DNA from: Rummeliibacillus sp044763875 | Lineage (GTDB): Bacteria > Bacillota > Bacilli > Bacillales_A > Planococcaceae | Assembly: GCF_044763875.1 (NCBI RefSeq) | Contig: NZ_JBIWGZ010000001.1 | Coordinates: forward strand, 124,001-188,000 | DNA: 64,000 nucleotides | Reading direction: 5' to 3' | In this document: piece after piece, positions 26,380-34,898 of the stretch | Position numbering within the stretch: the first letter of the stretch is position 1 | Layout of the letters: every line of letters begins with the position of its first letter | Program-made: the position numbers and the translations under genes | Notes under the pieces: model-generated | What the model saw: the letters and a program-made list of their open reading frames with translations, nothing else | Databases searched by the model: none | Told to the model about the DNA's origin: nothing

Positions 26380-27723
26380 ATGAAAGAGTTGAGCTCATTG
26401 GAAAAGAATTTTGATGAAGCCCATGGTGGTTTAACGCAATACGCTGCTCTTGAAGAAGCGAACCGATGTTTATTTTGCTATGATGCACCATGTATAAAAG
26501 CATGTCCAACAAGTATTAATGTACCTAGCTTTATTAAAAAGATTGCATCGGGTAATTTAAAAGGCTCTGCACAAGTGATTTTGGATTCTAATCCAGTTGG
26601 TGCTAGCTGTGCACGTGTTTGTCCAACAGAAGAACTTTGTGAAGGTGCATGTGTACTTAACCATGCTGAAAAGCCAATTAAAATTGGTGATTTACAGCGT
26701 CATGCAACTGATTGGGCTCGAGAAAATGAAGTCACATTGTTTGAAGCTGCACCAAGTAATGGTAAGAAAGTTGCCATTATAGGAAGTGGTCCTGCAGGGC
26801 TATCGGCAGCACGTGAACTGTGTCGATTAGGCTACGCTGTCACAATTTACGAAGCAGAGGCAGAGGCTGGTGGCTTAAATCAATATGGCATTGTTTCATT
26901 CCGCCTACCACAGCATATTGTTCAATGGGAAGTTGAGCAAGTAAAGAAACTTGGAGTAGAAATTAAAACAAATCATCGTGTTGGAGACAATATTTCAGTA
27001 GACGAACTGGTCAATAATTACGATCGCATACTGATTGCAGTTGGTATGAATACAGTACCTAATCTCGAAATTGAAGGTGAAACGTTAAATGGTGTATACG
27101 ATGCCATCGACTTTGTAAAAAGTACAAAGAATGTAATCACAAGAAACTTTGTCGGTAAAAGTATAGCTGTCATAGGCGCAGGTAATACAGCGATTGATGC
27201 AGCGACATGCTCGATTCGATTGGGAGCTACACAAGTACAAATTATCTATCGTCGAACTGCAAATGAAATGACTGCATATCCGTTTGAATATGATTTTGCC
27301 AAGCAAGAAGGTGTTGAATTCCGTTGGCTATCTTTACCGAAACGTATTATTGGTGATGATGAAGGCAATGTTATTGGATTAGAGTGCGTAAGAATGGAGC
27401 TAGGTGAGGAAGTTGAGGGAAAAGCGAAACTCCATGAAATCAAAGAGTCAAATTTCATCATTCAAGTAGATGCAGTTATTCGAGCAATCGGACAGACAAG
27501 GCATATAGAATTAATCGAACAGTTTGGTCTTGAACATAAACGAGGAATTGTAGAAGTTGATCAAGAAACGTTACAAACATCTAACCCAAAAGTTTTCGCA
27601 TGTGGCGATGTAATCTATGGAAATGGTTATGGTGATGCAACTGTTGTATCAGCTGCACAACAAGGAAAAGATTGTGCGTATGCAATTCATCGACAATTTG
27701 AAAGTATATCCGAAATCGCGTAA
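26380..27723 (+). CDS. preT: NAD(P)-dependent dihydropyrimidine dehydrogenase, PreT subunit
   Basis: 447 residues. The N-terminus has two [4Fe-4S]-type Cys clusters (CLFCYDAPCIKACP; CARVCPTEELCEGAC), followed by an FAD Rossmann motif AIIGSGPAGLSAARE (about residue 130) and a second dinucleotide fold IAVIGAGNTAIDAA (about 262), ending with FACGDVIYGNG. This is the GltD-like electron-input half of dihydropyrimidine dehydrogenase. With PreA it reduces uracil and thymine at the expense of NAD(P)H. A GGGGGC site precedes the ATG. Confidence 0.94.
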   Translation: MKELSSLEKNFDEAHGGLTQYAALEEANRCLFCYDAPCIKACPTSINVPSFIKKIASGNLKGSAQVILDSNPVGASCARVCPTEELCEGACVLNHAEKPIKIGDLQRHATDWARENEVTLFEAAPSNGKKVAIIGSGPAGLSAARELCRLGYAVTIYEAEAEAGGLNQYGIVSFRLPQHIVQWEVEQVKKLGVEIKTNHRVGDNISVDELVNNYDRILIAVGMNTVPNLEIEGETLNGVYDAIDFVKSTKNVITRNFVGKSIAVIGAGNTAIDAATCSIRLGATQVQIIYRRTANEMTAYPFEYDFAKQEGVEFRWLSLPKRIIGDDEGNVIGLECVRMELGEEVEGKAKLHEIKESNFIIQVDAVIRAIGQTRHIELIEQFGLEHKRGIVEVDQETLQTSNPKVFACGDVIYGNGYGDATVVSAAQQGKDCAYAIHRQFESISEIA

Positions 27724-27743
27724 TTCCTTGAGGGGGGACTATT

Positions 27744-29015
27744 ATGGCAGATTTACGAATTAACTTAGCCGGTATTGAATCACCAAACCCATTTTGGCTT
27801 GCATCTGCACCACCGACAAACTCAGGATATCAGGTGCAGCGTGCATTTGAAGCAGGTTGGGGAGGTGCTGTTTGGAAAACATTAGGGGATCCTATTTTAA
27901 ATGTTTCATCTCGTTTTGCTGCAGTAAGCTTTAATGGTCAACGTGTTGCAGGGTTTAATAATATCGAATTGATTACAGATCGTCCTCTAGATGTAAACTT
28001 AAAAGAAATCTATGAAACAAAAAAGAGATTTCCGAATCATACCATTATTGCATCACTTATGGTAGAGCCAAAACAGGAAAAATGGCATGAAATTGTAAAA
28101 CGTGTAGAAGCTGTGGGAGTAGATGGGTTCGAATTAAATTTTGGATGTCCACATGGAATGGCTGAACGTGGCATGGGATCTGCATCTGGGCAAGTACCAG
28201 CACTCGTTGAAAAGCAAACCGCATGGGCGAAAGAAGCAGCGACTAAACCTGTGATTGTCAAATTGACACCAAATATTACAGACATTACTGTTACAGCAGA
28301 AGCTGCTGTTCAGGGTGGAGCTGATGCAATTAGTATGATCAATACAATAAATAGTTTAGCAGGAGTCGATTTGAATACGTGGAATACAATCCCACATGTT
28401 GCGGGAAAAGGTGCTCACGGTGGTTACTGTGGTCCAGCTGTTAAACCAATCGCACTAAACATGGTCGGGGAGTGTGCAAGAAATTCCCATATAAACGTAC
28501 CGATTTCTGGTATCGGAGGTATTTCAAATTGGCAAGATGCAGCAGAGTTCTTATTGATGGGTGCAACAGGTGTGCAAGTATGTACTGCAGCTATGCATCA
28601 TGGATTTGGCATTGTTGAAGATATGATTGATGGATTAAATAATTATTTAGATGAAAAAGGACTTGCTTCTGTAATGGACTTAGTCGGTCGTTCGGTACCA
28701 AAATATTCTGATTGGGGCGACCTTGATCTAAATTATAAAATTGTCGCGAATATTAATAATGATGTGTGCATTAATTGTAACAAGTGTCATATTGCATGTG
28801 AAGACACCTCGCATCAATGTATTGATCGCTACATGGATGAGGATACAGGCAAGCCGATGCTTAAAGTACGTGAAGAAGATTGTGTTGGTTGTAATTTATG
28901 CTCCATTGTTTGCCCAGTTGATGGTGCAATTACAATGAAAGAATTGCCTCATACTGTACCTGCAATGACATGGAACGAGCGCCAAGCGATTCTTAAATCA
29001 TTTGCAAGTAACTAG
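27744..29015 (+). CDS. preA: NAD-dependent dihydropyrimidine dehydrogenase, PreA subunit
   Basis: 423 residues. An FMN-binding TIM barrel related to dihydroorotate dehydrogenase (NPFWLASAPPTNSGYQ, LNFGCPHGMAERGMG, AISMINTINS, SGIGGISNWQDA) is followed by a C-terminal ferredoxin domain with two CxxCxxC sets (CINCNKCHIAC; CVGCNLCSIVCP). It carries the pyrimidine-reducing site. The loop GMGSASGQ has Ser148 where mammalian enzymes carry their catalytic Cys. A GAGGGGGG site lies 8 bases before the ATG; it follows preT by 20 bases. Confidence 0.94.
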   Translation: MADLRINLAGIESPNPFWLASAPPTNSGYQVQRAFEAGWGGAVWKTLGDPILNVSSRFAAVSFNGQRVAGFNNIELITDRPLDVNLKEIYETKKRFPNHTIIASLMVEPKQEKWHEIVKRVEAVGVDGFELNFGCPHGMAERGMGSASGQVPALVEKQTAWAKEAATKPVIVKLTPNITDITVTAEAAVQGGADAISMINTINSLAGVDLNTWNTIPHVAGKGAHGGYCGPAVKPIALNMVGECARNSHINVPISGIGGISNWQDAAEFLLMGATGVQVCTAAMHHGFGIVEDMIDGLNNYLDEKGLASVMDLVGRSVPKYSDWGDLDLNYKIVANINNDVCINCNKCHIACEDTSHQCIDRYMDEDTGKPMLKVREEDCVGCNLCSIVCPVDGAITMKELPHTVPAMTWNERQAILKSFASN

Positions 29016-29086
29016 TTGTTTTTGTAAAAATGCAAGGTTGCCAATTTCTAAAGCCAATTGAATATTCGAATATGGAGGTTATAAAA

Positions 29087-30577
29087 ATGAGCAATAACAA
29101 TGATTATTTAAAGTCTCCAGATTTGTTGCCAATTACTCATGATCAACGAAAGATTAGTGCATTTGGATTTTCAGTAATTTGGATTGGAATGGCCATCGTA
29201 CTTGCAGCATTCGCAATTGGTGCAGCAGGCATTATTCATTTATCTATGCCTATGCTAATTGTAGCCACACTAGTTGGATCGCTTCTTATAGGGATTTTCA
29301 TGGTGCTCATTGGTGATATTGGAATCGAGCATGGTTTGTCTTTCCCTGTATATATGCGTGCACCATTTGGTACATTTGGGACACATTTGCCATCATTCAT
29401 GCGTGGTTTTACAGCTTCATGCTGGTTTGGAATCAACACGTACTTTGGTGCACTGGCTATTAACGGAATATTAAATATTCTATTTGGTTTCGATAACTGG
29501 TTAATATGTTTCTTTTTATTTGCGGTAGTACAACTCTTTAATACGTCACTCGGGATTAAATCCATTGAACGATTTGCCGATTTAGCAGCTCCAATCATAA
29601 TATTAATATCCTGTTGGATGTATATTACTTTAGCAGATAAAGCTGAAGCCACAGGGAAAAGTGTATGGTCGTGGGTAGAATCACCAACTACAGGAATGGC
29701 AGCATTTACAGCGTTTATGATTGTCGTGATGGCAAATATGGGATTCTGGGCAACCCTTGCAGCGGATATGCCTACCTTATCCCGCTTTTTCAAAGCACCT
29801 GCTAATGAGCGCAATTGGTTTAAACGTAACCGGACACAACTTGTTGGCTCTCTAATAATCATGCCAATTGTCAATACATTCATGATTGTCATCGGTGCCG
29901 TGTGCTATATGGCAGTGGCGTCGGCTGATCCGATTAACGCGTTACAGCAATCAGCAAGTGGCTTTATCTTAGCAATTTTGTTATTAATGATTGTCCTAGC
30001 ACAATGGTCAACAAATACATCTGCAAATGTGATCCCTGCAGCGACGATTTTCTCAAATATCGGTGGTCCTCGAGTACCTTTCTGGGTTGGTGTAGTGATC
30101 GCGGGCATTATCGGAACGTTATCACAGCCATGGAGTTTATTTGAAATGTTAAATTCTGTCCTACTCATTATTGGTGGAATCTTAACATCGATTGTTGGGA
30201 TATTGTTTGCTGATTATTATCTGTTACGCAAACGCCGTATAAATGTACAAGGTCTATATGAGTCAAATGGTCAATTTAGATATTTGGGAGGTTTTAATTT
30301 AGCTGGGTTAATCTCTTGGATCATTGGTGGAATTATAGCAAATATTTTCCCAACGTATTCATCATTAATTGGCTTTTTCGTAGGAGCAGTATTGTATTAT
30401 ATTCTTGCGAAATATTGGTGGTTTAAAAAGTATCCACAACAAGAAATATTGGATCCGGATGATGAGAAATATTTAGGTATTACAGTTGGAAATAGTTGGA
30501 CGATAGATTCGTATGAAGAACCAGCCTTTGTACCTGAAGTAGCACAAAATATAACTACAGATGTAAAACACCAATAG
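29087..30577 (+). CDS. NCS1-family nucleobase (uracil/hydantoin/allantoin type) permease
   Basis: 496 residues with 12 predicted helices. NCS1 signatures: PITHDQRKISAFGFSVIWIG, IEHGLSFPVYMRAPFGTFG and FTASCWFGINTYFGA. It should import a pyrimidine base or dihydropyrimidine with a cation. The ATG at 29087 has GGAGG 8 bases upstream; a longer form from 29030 lacks a site. Its position after preTA makes uracil or thymine the likely substrate, although hydantoin and allantoin transporters share the motifs. Confidence 0.92.
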   Translation: MSNNNDYLKSPDLLPITHDQRKISAFGFSVIWIGMAIVLAAFAIGAAGIIHLSMPMLIVATLVGSLLIGIFMVLIGDIGIEHGLSFPVYMRAPFGTFGTHLPSFMRGFTASCWFGINTYFGALAINGILNILFGFDNWLICFFLFAVVQLFNTSLGIKSIERFADLAAPIIILISCWMYITLADKAEATGKSVWSWVESPTTGMAAFTAFMIVVMANMGFWATLAADMPTLSRFFKAPANERNWFKRNRTQLVGSLIIMPIVNTFMIVIGAVCYMAVASADPINALQQSASGFILAILLLMIVLAQWSTNTSANVIPAATIFSNIGGPRVPFWVGVVIAGIIGTLSQPWSLFEMLNSVLLIIGGILTSIVGILFADYYLLRKRRINVQGLYESNGQFRYLGGFNLAGLISWIIGGIIANIFPTYSSLIGFFVGAVLYYILAKYWWFKKYPQQEILDPDDEKYLGITVGNSWTIDSYEEPAFVPEVAQNITTDVKHQ

Positions 30578-30589
30578 AGGAGGGAGCAT

Positions 30590-30808
30590 ATGTCAGAATA
30601 TGTGCAAGTAGCTGCTGAAATTGCGCAACTTGATGCACTCTTAAATCAGCAATATCTGATTGAATTGATAACTGAAAACTTAGATGGTGCTCAAGTAGTT
30701 CTTGGATTTGAAAATCATCAGACAGAAATGAACATTACAACTGCTGAAGCTCGTAAATACCTGACAGTAAAGTTACAAGAGCAACTAAATAAGCAACCAC
30801 AAAAGTAA
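30590..30808 (+). CDS. Unrecognised 72-residue protein in the pyrimidine operon
   Basis: 72 residues, acidic to neutral, no cysteine, no membrane segment. Predicted helix-rich N-terminus (VQVAAEIAQLDALLNQQYLI), a central beta-like part (AQVVLGFENHQTEMNITT) and a C-terminal helix with basic tail. A strong AGGAGGGAG site and only a 12-base gap to the permease, followed by a strong terminator, make it a genuine last gene of the operon. I do not recognise the family. A regulatory or assembly role for PreTA or the permease is possible but unsupported. Confidence 0.72.
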   Translation: MSEYVQVAAEIAQLDALLNQQYLIELITENLDGAQVVLGFENHQTEMNITTAEARKYLTVKLQEQLNKQPQK

Positions 30809-30825
30809 ACTTCAAATGTAATTCA

Positions 30826-30877
30826 AAGACTAAAAGCAACACCGAATAAAATCGGTGTTGCGTTTGGTCTTTTTTAA
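30826..30877 (+). terminator. Terminator of the pyrimidine operon
   Basis: GCAACACCGA pairs with TCGGTGTTGC; flanking AAAGAC and GTCTTT extend the stem, ending in a run of T. Confidence 0.9.
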
Positions 30878-30940
30878 TTACAAATAAATGTAAAGATAAA
30901 TGAAAAATACTAATGTTATATGAGTAAATATGTTAAATTA

Positions 30941-31164
30941 ATGCCGCAATTTATGAATCCGTCAGCTAATGTCAATATGCTGCTTATTTTTTATTAGCAT
31001 TTTTTCTAGTCGTATTATCTATTGTCTGGCTTACTATTGTTATTTCGATTATTAATGTTATTCGCAAATGGTTTATGAAATCAAGTGTCCAAATCACTTT
31101 TAACAAAACTACATGGATAGTACTTGTTTTAATCGACGTTCGAATTGCAACTGAAAAAGCATAA
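30941..31164 (+). pseudogene. Probable frameshifted small membrane protein gene
   Basis: An ATG frame (MPQFMNPSANVNMLLIF) stops at a TAG just inside a T-rich tract near 30990. The neighbouring frame then stays open for about 70 codons with two hydrophobic stretches (FLLAFFLVVLSIVWLTIVIS; TTWIVLVLIDVRI), ending at TAA 31162-31164. Joining the frames at the T-run would give a protein of roughly 75 residues with two membrane segments. No family recognised and the SD is weak. Confidence 0.35.
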
Positions 31165-31279
31165 CGAATACAACTTTAGAGAAAGCTTTTTCTGTTTTAC
31201 GACAATTTGTCCCAAGTTCTGCCAAAGATTATCCAAACATACTATTGAAGGAAGAACAATTTTGTTTGGAGGTCAAAGT

Positions 31280-31633
31280 ATGAGAAAAAAACTATTTATT
31301 CTTCTAGGTATTATATTTTCAAGTGCAATAATTATTTGGTTTACTTCAATCAAAATTAATCATGATGAACAAACGTTAGTTCAAAGTATGGCTGTATCTA
31401 TGGATGAACATTATAGAGTAGAGGAACTATTAGAAACACTTTATAAAGAATTAGAAAAAAATTACGGAGAATTAGTATTAAGTTTTTCTCCTGATGAACG
31501 GATACTTACAGTAAAAGTTAAGGATCAAGAATTTATCGTAAAAAACCAAGTGGAAATAAAAAAACAAATTAATGAAATTGCGAAAAAAATGAATATGGAA
31601 GATATAAAAGTAGAAATTAAAACAGGATTATAA
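31280..31633 (+). CDS. Small membrane-anchored protein of unknown function
   Basis: 117 residues from the ATG at 31280, which has GGAGG 7 bases upstream. One N-terminal membrane segment (LFILLGIIFSSAIIIWF) is followed by a hydrophilic extracytoplasmic domain with alternating charged helix and strand (EELLETLYKELEKNYGELVL, ERILTVKVKDQEFIV, KKQINEIAKKMNMEDIKVEI). The strand-helix pattern recalls small stress or sporulation-related YhcN-like domains, but I cannot assign it. A type A repeat begins three bases after its stop and separates it from a terminator. Confidence 0.6.
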   Translation: MRKKLFILLGIIFSSAIIIWFTSIKINHDEQTLVQSMAVSMDEHYRVEELLETLYKELEKNYGELVLSFSPDERILTVKVKDQEFIVKNQVEIKKQINEIAKKMNMEDIKVEIKTGL

Positions 31634-31635
31634 AT

Positions 31636-31926
31636 GAGTCAATTTCATTGTTCGTTATTTAACCTAAAAAAAACGAACATATTACTTTTGATTAGAATTT
31701 GTTTACTCTATATCTTATGGAATGTAATGATGGAGCGAACGACGGCGACTCCTGCGGGATAAGCAAGCCAATCAAGACCCCGCACGAACGTAGTGAGGAG
31801 GAGGCTTGATGCTTGCCCGCGGAAAGCGTCCGTCTGTAGCGAAAATGAAAAATTTATCATTTATTCAATTCAATCGTATAATATTCGTATTTTGTAAATA
31901 GAAAAGTATTTATGAAATTGATTCAA
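31636..31926. repeat. Type A interspersed element, copy 3
   Basis: Left end GAGTCAATTTCATTG, right end TTATGAAATTGATTCAA, the complement of the left consensus. GC-rich core GACGGCGACTCCTGCGGG to CCCGCGGAAAGCGTCCGTC. A simple, un-nested copy of about 290 bp that can serve as a reference for the family. Confidence 0.78.
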
Positions 31927-31942
31927 ATAAGAAATTAATTAA

Positions 31943-31978
31943 AAAAGCTGATCAGTCCTAGGACAAATCAGCTTTTTC
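31943..31978 (+). terminator. Terminator displaced from its gene by repeat copy 3
   Basis: AAAAGCTGAT pairs with ATCAGCTTTT across a 14-base loop, T-rich on both sides. The nearest upstream gene ends 310 bases away with the repeat between, suggesting that the element inserted between gene and terminator. Confidence 0.8.
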
Positions 31979-32114
31979 TTATGTAAACTTTTTTGGAAAT
32001 GCAACTTAGTATACAAAAACAACCACTTAATCCAAAATTTTATCCTCTTAATAAAAAATAAGAAAATACAGAATTTTATATGTTATATTCAAAGTGAAGA
32101 AAGGGGAGCGGCTG

Positions 32115-32561
32115 ATGAAGGTTAATGTCACATTGGATGACAAATATCAAGAAATTGAAGTTCACATAAATGCACACAGCTTTGACGAAGAAGTTGAACA
32201 GTTAATGAAACAACTAAAAACACCGGTGACAAATGTTATCGATGGATATGTTGATCAAGAAATTCGAATGTTAAAAGTTGCAGAGATTTACACTGTCTAT
32301 GTCGAAGCTGGGAAAGTGTATTTTCAAACAGATGAAGAAGAGTATCAGTCTAAAAAGAAGTTATTTGAGATTGAAAGAATGTTTGATAAACAATTTTCAC
32401 GTGTCAATAAATCGATGCTTGTGAATGTAGACCATATTCGATCATTTCAGCTGGATTTGCTTGGCACGACAGAATTAATTTTGCATAATGGAACAACTGT
32501 CCATGTTAGTCGCAAATATCTAAAAGATTTAAAGAATAAATTGGGGATAGGGAGGGAGTAA
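32115..32561 (+). CDS. LytTR DNA-binding domain protein
   Basis: 148 residues. An N-terminal 45-residue region precedes a LytTR domain (EIRMLKVAEIYTVYVEAGKVYF, FEIERMFDKQFSRVNKSMLVNVDHIRSFQ, LHNGTTVHVSRKYLKDLKNKLG). There is no receiver domain. The ATG at 32115 follows a GGGGAGCGG site. It is translationally linked (1 base gap) to a DUF3021 membrane protein, the usual partner that sequesters or inhibits such regulators at the membrane. The pair probably controls the downstream ABC exporter. Confidence 0.9.
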   Translation: MKVNVTLDDKYQEIEVHINAHSFDEEVEQLMKQLKTPVTNVIDGYVDQEIRMLKVAEIYTVYVEAGKVYFQTDEEEYQSKKKLFEIERMFDKQFSRVNKSMLVNVDHIRSFQLDLLGTTELILHNGTTVHVSRKYLKDLKNKLGIGRE

Positions 32562-32562
32562 T

Positions 32563-32988
32563 ATGTGGGGATTTGGAATGTTGCAATCAGGTTTAATCGG
32601 CTTCCTTATCAGCCTGAGTACCTCTTACTTTATGGTTACACTAGATGTATTAAATACAAATGCAACAGTAACCGGGCAAGAACTATTAGAGCAATTTATC
32701 GTAGCCGCAATCCTTGGCATTGCTATTGGCATTTGTACAATGATTTACCAGATCGATCAACTATCGTATTTTGTTCAAATCATCATTCACTTTATTTTGG
32801 TCACAATTTGCGTTTGCGTTGCAGGGTATTTTGGTCATTGGTTTGATTTTAATAATATTTGGTCTTTTGTCAATATTTTTAAAAGCGAATTGATTATTTA
32901 TACGATTGTTTGGTTCTTCTTTTATACAAAAGCAAAACATGATATTCGAGAGATGAATGAATTACTTCAAAAAAGGCAGGAGATGTAA
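32563..32988 (+). CDS. DUF3021 membrane protein
   Basis: 141 residues with four predicted membrane helices (SGLIGFLISLSTSYFMVTL; FIVAAILGIAIGICTMIY; FVQIIIHFILVTICVCVAGY; ELIIYTIVWFFFYTKAKHD) and a short charged tail. DUF3021 proteins are encoded next to LytTR regulators and are thought to act as membrane-bound antagonists. It follows the LytTR gene by one base and precedes the ABC ATPase by one base. Confidence 0.87.
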   Translation: MWGFGMLQSGLIGFLISLSTSYFMVTLDVLNTNATVTGQELLEQFIVAAILGIAIGICTMIYQIDQLSYFVQIIIHFILVTICVCVAGYFGHWFDFNNIWSFVNIFKSELIIYTIVWFFFYTKAKHDIREMNELLQKRQEM

Positions 32989-32989
32989 A

Positions 32990-33949
32990 ATGACGAATGC
33001 TATAGAAGTACAAAACTTGAAAAAGAACTTTCGAGATGTTGAAGCTGTTAAGGATATTTCTTTTGAAGTTAAACAAGGTTCACTGTTTGCTTTTTTAGGA
33101 ACGAATGGTGCGGGCAAATCAACGACAATTGATATTTTATGTACTTTAACTAATAAAACAGCAGGCACGGTGAAAATTGCGGGTCATACAATTGGCTCAA
33201 ATCATGCAAATGATCAGATTCGAAATGAAATCGGGGTTGTATTCCAGGATAGCATATTAGATGAGCGATTGACCGTTTACGAAAATATTTGGCATAGAGG
33301 GGTTTCCTATGGCTTAAAGCATGAAGAGTTGAAAACAAATTATAAATTTGTCGCAACTCATTTACATTTAGATGATATTGCAAAGAAAAAATACGGTAAA
33401 CTTTCTGGTGGTCAAAGACGTCGTGCGGATATAGCACGTGCACTTATTCATCGCCCATCCATACTATTTTTGGATGAACCAACAACGGGTCTTGATCCAA
33501 AGACTAGACAATTTGTTTGGCAAGCAATTAAACAACTACAAGAAGAAACGAACATGACAGTATTTTTGACAACTCATTATATGGAGGAAGCAGCAGTAGC
33601 GGATGAGATTGTCGTTATTAAAAAGGGAACTATTGTTGCCCAAGGAACACCAAATGAGCTCAAAGAACAGTATGCATATGATCAATTGATCATTTTGTTT
33701 CAAGAGGATGTTAAGGGAGAGAATTATTTATCTTCCTATAAATATAAACAACATCAAGATACATTTGTGATACCTCTAAAAACTACGAAGGATGCACTTT
33801 CTATATTGAAGGAAGTAGAACCAGTAATCCAATCTTTTGAAGTCATAAAGGGTTCAATGGATGATGTGTTCATCAGAATTAATGAGGAAGGGGAAATGGT
33901 TCATGACAACAGTAATGAGCTTAGTAAGCAGACACTCGAAAGTATTTAG
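32990..33949 (+). CDS. ABC transporter ATP-binding protein (DrrA/CcmA-like)
   Basis: 319 residues. Walker A reads FLGTNGAGKST (residues 36-46, with Thr in place of the usual Pro), the signature is LSGGQRRRADIARAL, and Walker B LFLDEPTTGLDP. The C-terminal 80 residues resemble those of drug exporters. The ATG at 32990 has AGGAG 9 bases upstream. It overlaps the permease gene by 47 bases, implying a coupled complex. Confidence 0.93.
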   Translation: MTNAIEVQNLKKNFRDVEAVKDISFEVKQGSLFAFLGTNGAGKSTTIDILCTLTNKTAGTVKIAGHTIGSNHANDQIRNEIGVVFQDSILDERLTVYENIWHRGVSYGLKHEELKTNYKFVATHLHLDDIAKKKYGKLSGGQRRRADIARALIHRPSILFLDEPTTGLDPKTRQFVWQAIKQLQEETNMTVFLTTHYMEEAAVADEIVVIKKGTIVAQGTPNELKEQYAYDQLIILFQEDVKGENYLSSYKYKQHQDTFVIPLKTTKDALSILKEVEPVIQSFEVIKGSMDDVFIRINEEGEMVHDNSNELSKQTLESI

Positions 33950-34775
33950 GAGAGAGCGAACAACAGTCTTTTTCTCACTATTATCTGTCATCATCGTGAT
34001 TTTACTTTACGCTTTGTTTCTGCAGAAGACACAACTAGATTCCATCTCCCAAATGGTGAAAGTCACTACTGATATAAAAGCAATGGTTAATGAGTGGATG
34101 GTAGCGGGGCTACTCTCAATTTTAGCCATTACAACAACACTCGGTGCTTTTGGAATTTATGTTCGTGATTTAGAAACGAAGAGAGCTGCAGATTTCTTGA
34201 CAATGCCCATTTCTAGAGGTACGTTGCTTGTAAGTTATGTCATCAACGCATTTTTCATCGGTAGTGTATTTTCAATTATCGCTTTTATAGGTTGTGAAAT
34301 TTTCCTCGTATCTTCTGGTGGAGAATGGGTCGACTTTTCAACTTTCCTTCAAATCATTGGTGTGTTACTACTAGCTGTCACTTTAGCGAGTACTTTTAAT
34401 TTACTTTGTACGCTTCTAGTAGAATCACAAACTGCGTTTTCAACATTAAGTACAATTATTGGTACTGTTATTGGTTTCTTATGTGGTGTTTATGTTCCAA
34501 TGGGCGCACTTCCTGATTATGTTCAAAAGTTTATGCTATATTTCCCTTTAAGCCATCCAACTGTCATGTTAAGAGAGCTATTTATGAGTGATTCATTAGA
34601 CAAAGTCTTTAAGGGAGCACCACAAGCGAAGGAAGAATATATGTCCGTATACGGAGTTACCTATGAATGGCAAAATCATATCATGACACAAACTGCTCAT
34701 TTGTCCGTTATTGTAGTAGCTGCTATCGTATTCTGTGGTTTATCGATTTTGATTTTTCGATTAAAGAATAAATAG
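33903..34775 (+). CDS. ABC-2 type transporter permease
   Basis: 290 residues from the ATG at 33903 inside the end of the ATPase gene, with AAGGGG about 9 bases before it. Six predicted helices, an ABC-2 family layout with a large early loop (KTQLDSISQMVKVTTDIK) and GVYVPMGALPDYVQKFMLYFPLSHP typical of daunorubicin-type permeases. Function: export of an unknown substrate, perhaps an antimicrobial. Confidence 0.9.
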   Translation: MTTVMSLVSRHSKVFRRERTTVFFSLLSVIIVILLYALFLQKTQLDSISQMVKVTTDIKAMVNEWMVAGLLSILAITTTLGAFGIYVRDLETKRAADFLTMPISRGTLLVSYVINAFFIGSVFSIIAFIGCEIFLVSSGGEWVDFSTFLQIIGVLLLAVTLASTFNLLCTLLVESQTAFSTLSTIIGTVIGFLCGVYVPMGALPDYVQKFMLYFPLSHPTVMLRELFMSDSLDKVFKGAPQAKEEYMSVYGVTYEWQNHIMTQTAHLSVIVVAAIVFCGLSILIFRLKNK

Positions 34776-34808
34776 AAATAATGTAAATACGTTATTCCAA
34801 AGAAAATT

Positions 34809-34845
34809 AATGCCACAAAGCCAAATTTAGCTATGTGGCATTTAC
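34809..34845 (+). terminator. Terminator after the LytTR/ABC operon
   Basis: AATGCCACA pairs with TGTGGCATT around a loop that has its own GCCAAATTTAGC pairing. Only a short T-run follows, but placement fits. Confidence 0.65.
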
Positions 34846-34898
34846 TATGGAGATATTTTATAGGTTATAACATATTAATATCTAAAAATCCCATGAAA

